From NCBI GenBank assembly GCA_002404345.1, contig DHJN01000088.1:43622-50640 (forward strand): a stretch of 7,019 bases of DNA, written 5' to 3'. The notes beneath the pieces were generated by a model. The model ran no database searches. It was not told the origin of the DNA and saw only the letters and a program-made list of their open reading frames with translations. Origin of the DNA: Actinobacteria bacterium UBA4719 (lineage in GTDB: Bacteria > Actinomycetota > Actinomycetes > Actinomycetales > Dermatophilaceae). Shown piece after piece: positions 1 through 7,019 of the stretch (the stretch's first letter is position 1; every line of letters starts with the position of its first letter). The position numbers and the translations under genes were made by a program.

Positions 1-785
<785 letters not shown>

Positions 786-790
786 ACCTC

Positions 791-1204
791 TCATCCCCTC
801 CGGCGTCGACCATGGGAACCAGGTCGACCACTGTCCGAGCGCTTTCCGGACCCGTTCATCGCCGAACGTACGCCGTAGGTGAAGGCGGCCACCTTGACGA
901 CCGGAGAGCCCACCGTGGCCGCGAACAGCGACGTCAGCGCGTTGATGTTCGTGCTCATCGAGGAGACGTTGGCGGTGATGGTGTCCAGGCGCACGATCTG
1001 CTCATTGGTGGAGGCCACCGTGTCGGTGACGTTCGAGAGCAGCGGGACGGTCTGCTCGGAGACCCCGCGCACGCCCATCCGGGCCTCGTCCAGGACCTTG
1101 CCAGCCTTGCCGATAACGCTCCCCAGGCGTAGGACCAGGAAGGCGAACGCCAGGGCTGCAATCACACCGGCGACGTCACCGATAGACACTGGTGCCACGC
1201 TCAC
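791..1204 (-). CDS. DUF948 family membrane protein
   Basis: This is a 137-residue protein of the DUF948 family, whose exact function is not established. A single hydrophobic helix covers roughly residues 8-28 (DVAGVIAALAFAFLVLRLGS). After it comes a helix-forming, methyl-accepting-like stretch rich in Thr, Ser, Asn and Val (about 35-95, including TDTVASTNEQIVRLDTITANV), which suggests a coiled coil in the cytoplasm or at the membrane face. Residues 98-112 (TVGSPVVKVAAFTYGVR) match the usual end of the family domain. The tail is basic (GRRRRG). The start is GTG at 1202-1204 with GAGG about 7 nt upstream. The stop TGA (791-793) overlaps the alternative ATG of the DUF6167 gene, and the sequence coding for the C-terminus contains that gene's ribosome binding site. 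A weak TAGGGT (1247-1252) could serve as its -10. Confidence 0.85.
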   Translation of the reverse strand: MSVAPVSIGDVAGVIAALAFAFLVLRLGSVIGKAGKVLDEARMGVRGVSEQTVPLLSNVTDTVASTNEQIVRLDTITANVSSMSTNINALTSLFAATVGSPVVKVAAFTYGVRSAMNGSGKRSDSGRPGSHGRRRRG

Positions 1205-1256
1205 ACGCTCACCTCACGACAGATGTTGATCAGGGCAGGAGCCAAAACCCTACCGC

Positions 1257-1293
1257 GGCACCGGGTCTGACGGGGACCTCGGCAACCGGCGCC
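1257..1293 (-). terminator. Stem-loop after rarA (weak terminator candidate)
   Basis: Read on the minus strand, GGCGCCGG (1286-1293) pairs with CCGGTGCC (1257-1264) over 8 bp with one G-U pair, around a 21-nt loop. A TTTT run follows about 9 nt after the stem, which is further than in a textbook terminator. It lies about 20 nt beyond the rarA stop and so could end the rarA transcript. It sits in the 108-nt gap between rarA and the DUF948 gene, which otherwise holds only the possible DUF948 promoter and ribosome binding site. Confidence 0.3.
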
Positions 1294-1312
1294 AGATTCG
1301 TTGCAGAGTGGG

Positions 1313-2719
1313 TCATATGACGCGGACTCGCTCCTTGAGTCGAGCCCACCGTGCGGACAGCGTCTGTTCGAACCCCCGGTCGGTGGGCCGGTAGTAGTCG
1401 GTGTCCGCCAGCAGGTCGTCTGGAAGGTACTGCTGGGCGACCACGCCTGCTGGGTCGTCGTGCGCGTAGACGTACCCCTGACCATGTCCGAGCCGGGTGG
1501 CTCCGGCGTAGCCACTTCCCCGAAGATGGGCCGGCACGGGACCACCCTTACCCGCCCGGATGTCCGCTATCGCCTCGTTGATCCCGAGGTAGCTCGCGTT
1601 CGACTTGGGCGCGATCGCGTTGTGCACCACGGCCTGCGCCAGGATGATCCGCGCCTCCGGCATGCCGATCTGCGCCACCGCGTGCATCGCGGCGACGGCA
1701 GTCTGCAAGGCCGTGGGGTCGGCCATCCCGATGTCCTCACTCGCCGCGATGACGATCCGGCGGGCGATGAACCGCGGGTCCTCTCCGGCCTCGAGCATCC
1801 GGGCCAGGTAGTGCAACGAGGCGTCGACGTCACTTCCACGCATCGACTTGATCAGCGCGCTCGCGACGTCGTAGTGCTGGTCGCCGGCGCGGTCATAGCG
1901 CACCGCCGCATGGGCTACGGCCTGCTCGACCTGGGACAGTGAGATCGGGATCTTCTGGTCACCCTGTTCGCTCGGGCGCCCCGCCGGTTGCGCATCCAGG
2001 GCCACGCCCGCTGCCGCCTCCAGGGAGGTGAGCGCGCGGCGGGCGTCTCCACCCGCCATCCGTATGACGTGTTGCCTCGCCTCTGGTTCGAGACTGAAGG
2101 CTCCGCCCAGTCCACGCTCTTCGGCAAGGGCAGAGGCCAGGACCCCATCGAGCTCGTCGTCGCTGAGCAGCACCAGGGTGATCAGCATGGACCTCGACAG
2201 CAGTGGTGCAATGACACTGAAGGACGGGTTCTCGGTGGTCGCCGCGACCAGGACCACCAGACGGTTCTCCACCCCAGGCAACAGGGCGTCCTGCTGCGCC
2301 TTGGTGAACCGGTGGATCTCGTCCAGGAAAAGGACGGTCTGCCGGTCGTACATGTCACGCTCGCGAGCCGCCGCCTCCATGACGGCCCGCACGTCCCTGA
2401 CGCCGGCAGTGACGGCCGACAGCTGCACGAACCGGCGTCCGGCCGTGTTCGCCACAAGATGCGCCAGGGTCGTCTTTCCGGTGCCCGGCGGTCCCCAGAT
2501 GATCGCGGACAAGGGGCCGGCAGCGCCCGCGTGCCCCTCGATCAACCGCCGCAAGGGGCTTCCTGGACGCAGGACGTCGCTCTGCCCCCGGACCTCGTCC
2601 AGGGAGCGAGGACGCATCCGGACGGCCAGCGGAGGCAGATGAGTCACGCTGGCCGCGTCACTGACCGAGGAGTCGCGCGAAGAGGCCGCGAAGAGGTCGT
2701 CGTCGGCACCCGTGGTCAC
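1313..2719 (-). CDS. rarA: Replication-associated recombination protein A (AAA+ ATPase)
   Basis: RarA (MgsA) is a cytoplasmic AAA+ ATPase related to clamp loaders and to eukaryotic Mgs1/WRNIP1; it acts at stalled replication forks. The 468-residue length is normal. The domain entry is [17 protein letters not shown] (residues 30-46). Walker A GPPGTGKT is at 76-83, Walker [11 protein letters not shown] at 129-138, sensor-1 TTEN at 161-164, the LLSR arginine-finger region at 173-176, and sensor-2 GDARRAL at 224-230. The C-terminal family segment includes [10 protein letters not shown] (326-335), [10 protein letters not shown] (351-360) and YYRPTDRG (442-449). The start is GTG at 2717-2719; no Shine-Dalgarno is near it, and a TAGCCT -10 element 7 nt upstream suggests a leaderless mRNA. 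The stop is TGA at 1313-1315. It lies downstream of aspS, as in many actinobacteria. Confidence 0.95.
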   Translation of the reverse strand: MTTGADDDLFAASSRDSSVSDAASVTHLPPLAVRMRPRSLDEVRGQSDVLRPGSPLRRLIEGHAGAAGPLSAIIWGPPGTGKTTLAHLVANTAGRRFVQLSAVTAGVRDVRAVMEAAARERDMYDRQTVLFLDEIHRFTKAQQDALLPGVENRLVVLVAATTENPSFSVIAPLLSRSMLITLVLLSDDELDGVLASALAEERGLGGAFSLEPEARQHVIRMAGGDARRALTSLEAAAGVALDAQPAGRPSEQGDQKIPISLSQVEQAVAHAAVRYDRAGDQHYDVASALIKSMRGSDVDASLHYLARMLEAGEDPRFIARRIVIAASEDIGMADPTALQTAVAAMHAVAQIGMPEARIILAQAVVHNAIAPKSNASYLGINEAIADIRAGKGGPVPAHLRGSGYAGATRLGHGQGYVYAHDDPAGVVAQQYLPDDLLADTDYYRPTDRGFEQTLSARWARLKERVRVI

Positions 2720-2726
2720 GGTTGGC

Positions 2727-2732
2727 AGGCTA
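2727..2732 (-). promoter_or_regulatory. Candidate -10 element for a leaderless rarA transcript
   Basis: On the minus strand TAGCCT (2732 to 2727) fits the actinobacterial TANNNT -10 pattern. It ends 7 nt before the rarA GTG, the spacing expected if transcription starts on the first base of the start codon. No Shine-Dalgarno sequence lies at a usable distance from that GTG, which supports a leaderless mRNA. The -35 side is weak (TTCGCG about 18 nt upstream). Confidence 0.35.
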
Positions 2733-2786
2733 TCTGGCCTTCTCCATCGCCGCGAAGTCGCACAAACCGCCGTTCCGACCGCCCTG

Positions 2787-2808
2787 GAGGGTCGATCTCT
2801 GCGACCTC
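2787..2808 (-). terminator. Stem-loop overlapping the aspS stop codon
   Basis: On the minus strand GAGGTCG (2802-2808) can pair with CGACCCTC (2787-2794) over 7 bp with one bulged C and a 7-nt loop. The stem includes part of the aspS stop codon. No U-tract follows, so a role in termination or 3'-end protection is only a guess. The rest of the 87-nt aspS-rarA gap shows only the rarA -10 candidate. Confidence 0.25.
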
Positions 2809-4609
2809 ACGGTTGAGCGGTGCCCGTGGCCTGCTCGGGCTCCGCGTCGACGCCGGCCTCCTTGCGTTGCGTCGCCGTGATCGGGGCCGGCGCGGATGTC
2901 AGCGGGTCGAAGCCGCCACCGGACTTCGGGAAGGCGATGACGTCGCGGATCGAGTCGGTGCCGGAGAGCAGCGAGCAGATGCGGTCCCAGCCGAAAGCGA
3001 TCCCGCCGTGCGGTGGCGCGCCGAAGGCGAAGGCGTCCAGCAGGAAGCCGAACTTCTCCTGCGACTCGGCCTGCGACAGACCCATCACCGCAAAGACCCG
3101 CTCCTGAATCTCCTTGCGGTGAATACGGATCGAGCCGCCACCGATCTCGTTGCCGTTGCAGACGATGTCGTAGGCGTAAGCCAGGGCGGGGCCCGGGTCG
3201 GTGTCGAAGGTGTCCAGGAACTCGGCCTTGGGCGAGGTGAAGGCGTGATGCACGGCTGTCCAGGCGCCCGACCCCACCGCCACCTCACCGGATGCAACGG
3301 CTTCGCTGGTCGGCTCGAACAGGGGTGCGTCCAGTACCCACAGGAACGACCATGCACTCTCGTCGATGAGCTCGCAACGCCTGCCGATCTCGGACCGAGC
3401 CGCACCCAGCAGGGCACGTGAGGCCTTGATCGGACCTGCCGCGAAGAAGATGGCGTCGCCGTTGCCGGCGCCGACGTGTGTGGACAGGCCCTCGCGCTCG
3501 CGCTCGGTCAGGTTCTTGGCGACCGGGCCGCCGAGGACACCATCCTGGCCAACGAGGACGTAGGCCAGACCCTTGGCGCCGCGCTGCTTGGCGAACTCCT
3601 GCCAGGCGTCGAGCTGCTTGCGCGGCGCAGAGGCGCCCCCCGGCATCACGACCGCGCCGACATACGGCGCCTGGAACACCCGGAACGTCGTGTCCGCGAA
3701 GAACTCGGTGCAGTCGGTGAGCTCCTGACCGAAACGCAGGTCCGGCTTGTCCGAGCCATAGCGCGCCATCGCGTCCGCGTAGGTCATCCGCAACATCGGC
3801 GTGGAGATCTCGTGGCCGATGAGCTTCCACAGCGAGGCCATGATCGCCTCACCGAGCTCGATGATGTCGTCCTGCTCGACGAAGCTCATCTCGATGTCCA
3901 GCTGGGTGAACTCAGGTTGACGGTCCGCGCGGAAGTCCTCGTCGCGATAGCAACGGGCAAGCTGGTAGTAACGCTCCATGCCAGCGACCATGAGCAGCTG
4001 CTTGAACAGCTGCGGGCTCTGCGGCAGAGCGTACCAGGATCCGGGCTGCAGACGAGCCGGCACCAGGAAGTCGCGGGCACCCTCCGGGGTGGAACGGGTC
4101 AGCGTCGGCGTCTCGATCTCGACGAAGTCTCGCTCGGCCAGGACAGCCCGCGCGGCCTGGTTCACCTTGCTGCGCAAGCGAATGGCCGCAGCAGGACCCG
4201 GGCGGCGGAGGTCGAGGTAACGGTGTTTGAGCCGGGCCTCCTCGCCGACGGTGACGCGCTCGTCGATCTGGAACGGCAGCGGGGCCGCGGGGCTCAGCAC
4301 CTCGAGCTTGGTCGCGACCACCTCGATCTCACCGGTGGGCAGGTCCTTGTTGGCGTTGCCCTCAGGGCGTTGACGCACCTCGCCGCTCACCTTGACGCAG
4401 TACTCGTTGCGCAGGTCGCGGGCTCCGCCCTGATCGAGGATCTCGTCACGAACGACCACCTGCGCCACCCCCGACACGTCGCGCAGGTCGAGAAAGGCCA
4501 CGCCGCCATGATCGCGCCGACGAGCAACCCACCCGGTCAGGACAACGGACTGCCCAACATGTCCATGGATGCCGGCACGCAGCGTGCCGGCCTCGTGGGT
4601 GCGAAGCAC
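2807..4609 (-). CDS. aspS: Aspartyl-tRNA synthetase, probably non-discriminating (Asp/Asn)
   Basis: AspRS attaches aspartate to tRNA-Asp with ATP; it is a class IIb enzyme. The product is 600 residues, the usual size for bacterial AspRS with its GAD insertion domain. The OB-fold anticodon-binding domain covers about residues 1-105 ([21 protein letters not shown] at 24-44). Motif 1 lies around [18 protein letters not shown] (163-180), motif 2 is [18 protein letters not shown] (226-243), the insertion domain follows to about residue 420, and motif 3 is [12 protein letters not shown] (536-547). I chose the GTG at 4607-4609: AAGGA (4617-4621) is 7 nt upstream, and the protein then begins [10 protein letters not shown] like its actinobacterial relatives. 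The upstream ATG at 4684 would add 25 residues encoded largely by a tandem repeat. His34 and Gly84 resemble the pair reported for non-discriminating bacterial AspRS. The stop is TGA at 2807-2809. Confidence 0.96.
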   Translation of the reverse strand: MLRTHEAGTLRAGIHGHVGQSVVLTGWVARRRDHGGVAFLDLRDVSGVAQVVVRDEILDQGGARDLRNEYCVKVSGEVRQRPEGNANKDLPTGEIEVVATKLEVLSPAAPLPFQIDERVTVGEEARLKHRYLDLRRPGPAAAIRLRSKVNQAARAVLAERDFVEIETPTLTRSTPEGARDFLVPARLQPGSWYALPQSPQLFKQLLMVAGMERYYQLARCYRDEDFRADRQPEFTQLDIEMSFVEQDDIIELGEAIMASLWKLIGHEISTPMLRMTYADAMARYGSDKPDLRFGQELTDCTEFFADTTFRVFQAPYVGAVVMPGGASAPRKQLDAWQEFAKQRGAKGLAYVLVGQDGVLGGPVAKNLTEREREGLSTHVGAGNGDAIFFAAGPIKASRALLGAARSEIGRRCELIDESAWSFLWVLDAPLFEPTSEAVASGEVAVGSGAWTAVHHAFTSPKAEFLDTFDTDPGPALAYAYDIVCNGNEIGGGSIRIHRKEIQERVFAVMGLSQAESQEKFGFLLDAFAFGAPPHGGIAFGWDRICSLLSGTDSIRDVIAFPKSGGGFDPLTSAPAPITATQRKEAGVDAEPEQATGTAQP

Positions 4610-4621
4610 AGTGATGTCCTT

Positions 4622-4655
4622 AGTTTCGGTGAGTGGGGAGTTTCGGTGGGTGGGG
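4622..4655. repeat. Two 17-bp tandem copies just upstream of the aspS ribosome binding site
   Basis: AGTTTCGGTGAGTGGGG (4622-4638) is followed directly by AGTTTCGGTGGGTGGGG (4639-4655); the copies differ at one base. In transcript sense each is a C-rich element ending CCGAAACT, and the second ends right at the aspS AAGGA. The repeats therefore lie in the aspS 5' untranslated region. The remaining part of the 117-nt Nudix-aspS gap (4656-4726) shows a possible -10 TAGGAT (4711-4716 on the minus strand) with no clear -35, and tandem TGA stops (4724-4729) at the Nudix end. Confidence 0.85.
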
Positions 4656-4726
4656 CTGATCCTGCTCCGGGCGTGCGCGTTCAACTCTGGCTGCTGTGGT
4701 CAGGACCCACATCCTACGGAAGATCA

Positions 4727-5392
4727 TCAGCGGTATGCCGGGTGCTCCGGCCAGGGAGCGTCGTGTGGTCGCAGCGTGGCCCAGTCGCGAGCCCGTGCCG
4801 CGTGCGCTGTCAAGATGCCGATCACCGCACTGGGGTTGTGCAGCTGGCCCGCCAACACGGCCTCGTGCGCCTCGTCGAGGTCGACCCAGCCGACCGGCAT
4901 ACCTCGTTCCTCGCCCTCGCGGCTGAAGCGCTCGTCGTGCTGGACGTCGGCGAGGTCGCGGGCAAGGAAGATGCGCAGGGCCTCGGAGATGCCGCCCGGA
5001 GAGCCGAAGTAGTCGATGAGGACGTGCCAAGCGCCGGCAGTCAGGTCGGCCTCCTCGTGGAGCTCACGGGCCGCGCCCAGCCAGGGCGGCTCCCCCGCGA
5101 CGTCGAGCAGACCGGCCGGCAGCTCCCACTCGAACGCACCGACCGGGTGGCGGTACTGCTGGATCAGTAGCACCTGGTCACGGTCCCCGACCTGCCGAAG
5201 CGCCAGGATCGAGACCGCACCCGGGTGGTCGACGTACTCGCGCCTGACCTCGCCGGCTTCACCGAGGTCGACCGTGTCGCGGCGAACATCCCAGACCCTG
5301 CCCTTGAACACGACCTCGGTGCCGAGGACCGGACGTCGGTCGAGCCGGTCGGCCAGGTCAGCGCCACGAACGACCGGGGCGCCCAGACTCAC
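4727..5392 (-). CDS. Nudix hydrolase, ADP-ribose pyrophosphatase type
   Basis: This Nudix enzyme probably cleaves ADP-ribose to AMP and ribose 5-phosphate, using divalent metal in the cytoplasm. The product is 221 residues. The Nudix box runs from G94 to L117: GLLDVAGE, then PPWLGAA, then RELHEEADL. The catalytic REL-x-EE core (109-114) is intact. The spacing between the first Gly and Glu101 is one residue longer than the textbook pattern, and Asp116 replaces the usual Gly. YRHPVGAFEWELPAG (80-94), SPGGISEALRIFLAR (131-145) and HNPSAVIGIL (185-194) agree with the actinobacterial ADP-ribose pyrophosphatase group that neighbours pyrG (compare M. tuberculosis Rv1700). The GTG at 5390-5392 is the only good start: an in-frame TGA lies at 5423-5425, and the next candidate (GTG, residue 28) would trim the domain. 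No clear Shine-Dalgarno is visible because the start lies at the edge of a repeat array. Two TGA stops follow each other at 4724-4729. Confidence 0.88.
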   Translation of the reverse strand: MSLGAPVVRGADLADRLDRRPVLGTEVVFKGRVWDVRRDTVDLGEAGEVRREYVDHPGAVSILALRQVGDRDQVLLIQQYRHPVGAFEWELPAGLLDVAGEPPWLGAARELHEEADLTAGAWHVLIDYFGSPGGISEALRIFLARDLADVQHDERFSREGEERGMPVGWVDLDEAHEAVLAGQLHNPSAVIGILTAHAARARDWATLRPHDAPWPEHPAYR

Positions 5393-5496
5393 CGCGCCAC
5401 GAAGCTCACTGCGCCACGAAGCTCAGGTGCACCGCAATTCTCACGTGCGCCACAATTCTCACGTGCGCCACAATTCTCACTGGCCATGAAGCTCAC
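5393..5496. repeat. Six-copy 16-18 bp tandem array filling the pyrG-Nudix junction
   Basis: In transcript sense the units are GTGAGCTTCATGGCCA (5496-5481), GTGAGAATTGTGGCGCAC (5480-5463), the identical 18-mer again (5462-5445), GTGAGAATTGCGGTGCAC (5444-5427), CTGAGCTTCGTGGCGCA (5426-5410) and GTGAGCTTCGTGGCGCG (5409-5393). There are two subtypes, with AGCTTCR or AGAATTG after the first bases. The first GTGA contains the pyrG stop codon. The next register after the last unit (5392-5389) is the GTGA of the Nudix start, and a GTTCGTGGCGC echo lies inside the Nudix gene at 5361-5371. The junctions between 18-mers create CACGTG palindromes (5442-5447 and 5460-5465). No spacers are present, so it is not a CRISPR array. 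Confidence 0.9.
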
Positions 5497-7019
5497 TGCG
5501 CCGCAACGGCTTCGGCGTCCTTCGGCCGTTCGACCTCGACCAGGCGCGAGGCCTTCTGCGCGTCGATGGCGGCCTCGACCAACCCGGCGAAGAGCGGATG
5601 CGCGCGGGTCGGTCGGGACTGGAACTCCGGGTGAGCCTGGGTGGAGACGTAGTACGGATGCACGTTGGCCGGCAGCTCGACGAACTCGACCAGGCTGCCG
5701 TCGGGCGAGGTGCCGGAGAAGCGCAGCCCGGCTTCCTCGAGCTGGTCGCGGTAGGCGTTGTTGACCTCGTAGCGGTGACGGTGACGCTCGTGCACCAGGT
5801 GGGATCCGTAGGCACCGGCGATCACCGAGCCTTCGGCCAGCTTGGCCGGGTAGGTCCCCAGCCGCATGGTGCCGCCAAGGTCTCCGGCGCCCTCCACGAA
5901 GGCCTTCTGCTCCTCCATCGTGGCGATCACCTGATGGGTGGTTGCCGGGTCGAACTCGCTGGAGGACGCGTCCGCGATGCCGACGACGTTGCGGGCGTAC
6001 TCGATCACCATGCACTGCAGCCCAAGGCAGATGCCCAGTGTCGGTACACCCCTGACGCGGGCCCACTTCAGCGCCCCGAGCTTGCCCTCGATGCCCCGGA
6101 TACCGAAGCCGCCGGGGACCAGGACCGCGTCGACACCGCCGAGTGCTTTCTGGGCACCGGCGTCGGTCTGGCACTCGTCGCTGGCGACCCAGCGGATCGA
6201 GACCTTGGCGTCATGGTGGAACCCACCCGCGCTCATGGCCTCGGTGACCGACAGATACGCATCCGGCAGGTCGATGTACTTGCCGACCAGGGCGATCTCG
6301 ACGGCGTGCTCCGGGTTGTGCACCCGGCGCAGCAGCTCGTCCCAGTCGTGCCAGTCGACGTCCCGGAAGGGCAGACCGAGGCGCCGGATGACATACGCAT
6401 CGAGCCCCTCCGAGTGCAGCACCCTGGGGATGTCGTAGATGCTCTGTGCGTCGACCGCGGCCACGCAGGCTTCGGTGTCGACGTCGCACATCAGCGAGAT
6501 CTTGCGCTTGACGCTCTCGGGCAGCTCACGGTCGGCGCGCAGCACGATGGCGTCTGGCTGGATGCCGACCTGGCGCAGCGCAGCCACCGAGTGCTGGGTC
6601 GGCTTGGTCTTCAGCTCACCGCTCGGTGCGAGGTAGGGCACCAGCGAGACGTGCAGGAAGAAGACGTTGTCGCGACCCACGTCATGGCGGACCTGGCGCG
6701 CAGCCTCCAGGAATGGCAGGGACTCGATGTCCCCGACGGTGCCGCCGATCTCGGTGATGATGATGTCCGGACGGTCCTTGGCCAGCACGCGGGCCTGCTC
6801 GCGCATCCGTGACTTGATCTCGTTGGTGATGTGCGGGATCACCTGGACCGTGTCGCCGAGGTACTCCCCGCGCCGCTCCTTGGCGATCACCTGGCTGTAG
6901 ACCTGACCGGTGGTCACGTTGGCCGAGCCCACCAGTGGGACGTCCAGGAATCGTTCGTAGTGCCCGATGTCCAGATCGGTCTCGGCGCCGTCATCAGTGA
7001 CGAAGACCTCACCATGCTG
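5493..7019 (-). CDS. pyrG: CTP synthase, 5' end cut by window edge
   Basis: CTP synthase makes CTP from UTP, ATP and glutamine, the last step of pyrimidine nucleotide synthesis. The 508 residues present run from [17 protein letters not shown] to the C-terminus. By comparison with E. coli PyrG about 54 or more N-terminal residues, including the P-loop, lie beyond base 7019. The synthetase domain shows HYERF (20-24), [11 protein letters not shown] (31-41), PHITNEI (62-68), [11 protein letters not shown] (90-100) and [13 protein letters not shown] (133-145). The glutamine amidotransferase domain shows [10 protein letters not shown] (246-255), [10 protein letters not shown] (300-309), the nucleophile Cys331 in GICLGLQ, and the catalytic His463 and Glu465 in HPEFQSRP, so ammonia transfer should work. 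The stop TGA (5493-5495) is inside the first unit of the repeat array. The frame is open and complete to the window edge. Identity is certain. Confidence 0.97.
   Translation of the reverse strand, partial: QHGEVFVTDDGAETDLDIGHYERFLDVPLVGSANVTTGQVYSQVIAKERRGEYLGDTVQVIPHITNEIKSRMREQARVLAKDRPDIIITEIGGTVGDIESLPFLEAARQVRHDVGRDNVFFLHVSLVPYLAPSGELKTKPTQHSVAALRQVGIQPDAIVLRADRELPESVKRKISLMCDVDTEACVAAVDAQSIYDIPRVLHSEGLDAYVIRRLGLPFRDVDWHDWDELLRRVHNPEHAVEIALVGKYIDLPDAYLSVTEAMSAGGFHHDAKVSIRWVASDECQTDAGAQKALGGVDAVLVPGGFGIRGIEGKLGALKWARVRGVPTLGICLGLQCMVIEYARNVVGIADASSSEFDPATTHQVIATMEEQKAFVEGAGDLGGTMRLGTYPAKLAEGSVIAGAYGSHLVHERHRHRYEVNNAYRDQLEEAGLRFSGTSPDGSLVEFVELPANVHPYYVSTQAHPEFQSRPTRAHPLFAGLVEAAIDAQKASRLVEVERPKDAEAVAAQ

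Noticed and set aside
1988..3421. Plus-strand open frame of 477 codons spanning rarA and aspS
   Set aside because: It crosses two real genes and their gap on the opposite strand; composition and lack of motifs mark it as a shadow.
4610..4684. aspS start at the ATG at 4684 (625-residue protein)
   Set aside because: The added 25 residues are encoded mainly by the tandem repeat. The GTG at 4609 has a well-spaced AAGGA and gives the family-typical N-terminus.
3476..5170. Long plus-strand open frame (564 codons) opposite aspS and the Nudix gene
   Set aside because: It is antisense to two clearly conserved genes, has an Arg/Leu/Val/Asp-rich composition typical of a GC-rich shadow frame, and shows no recognisable domain.
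5393..5496. CRISPR array
   Set aside because: Units are directly adjacent, 16-18 bp long and without spacers, and no cas gene is near.
5389..6174. Minus-strand frame ending in RENCGA hexapeptide repeats
   Set aside because: It is an out-of-frame reading of pyrG that runs into the 18-bp array; the peptide repeat simply reflects an 18-bp (six-codon) DNA period.
5598..6812. Plus-strand open frame of 404 codons opposite pyrG
   Set aside because: It is an antisense shadow of CTP synthase with no domain or ribosome binding site that I can support.

Overview
The window is a stretch of a high-GC bacterial chromosome that looks actinobacterial. The calls rest on the protein families and their order: an actinobacterial-type aspartyl-tRNA synthetase N-terminus and 'SGGGFDPLT' tail, a DUF948/DUF6167 pair just upstream of alaS, GTG starts, and a TANNNT-type -10 placed for leaderless transcription. 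A Micrococcales-like lineage (Dermatophilaceae/Intrasporangiaceae type) is a plausible guess, but the sequence does not prove it.

Every real gene lies on the minus strand, so transcription runs from right to left: pyrG (CTP synthase, 5' end cut by the window edge at 7019), a Nudix ADP-ribose pyrophosphatase gene, aspS, rarA/mgsA (AAA+ ATPase), a DUF948 membrane protein, a DUF6167 membrane protein, and alaS (only the first 101 codons, cut at base 1). The functions are housekeeping: nucleotide supply, nucleotide clean-up, tRNA charging and replication-fork maintenance. The DUF948 and DUF6167 genes overlap by 4 nt (ATGA) and are surely co-translated. The other junctions are gaps of about 87 to 176 nt.

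I see no mobile element, CRISPR array, tRNA or rRNA, and no evident new multi-gene system. The unusual content is between the genes. The pyrG-Nudix gap is almost entirely a tandem array of six 16-18 bp units. Every copy but one starts with GTGA; the first GTGA contains the pyrG stop, and the next register after the array is the Nudix GTG start. It looks like an ancestral 4-bp stop/start overlap that was amplified. Two other gaps, upstream of aspS and upstream of alaS, hold independent near-perfect 17-bp and 16-bp tandem duplications.

The gene order also departs from what is common in actinobacteria: rpsD is not between rarA and the DUF948 gene, and pyrG-Nudix runs straight into aspS instead of xerD/parA/scpAB. 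AspRS carries the His/Gly pair associated with non-discriminating enzymes, which suggests indirect Asn-tRNA synthesis in this organism.
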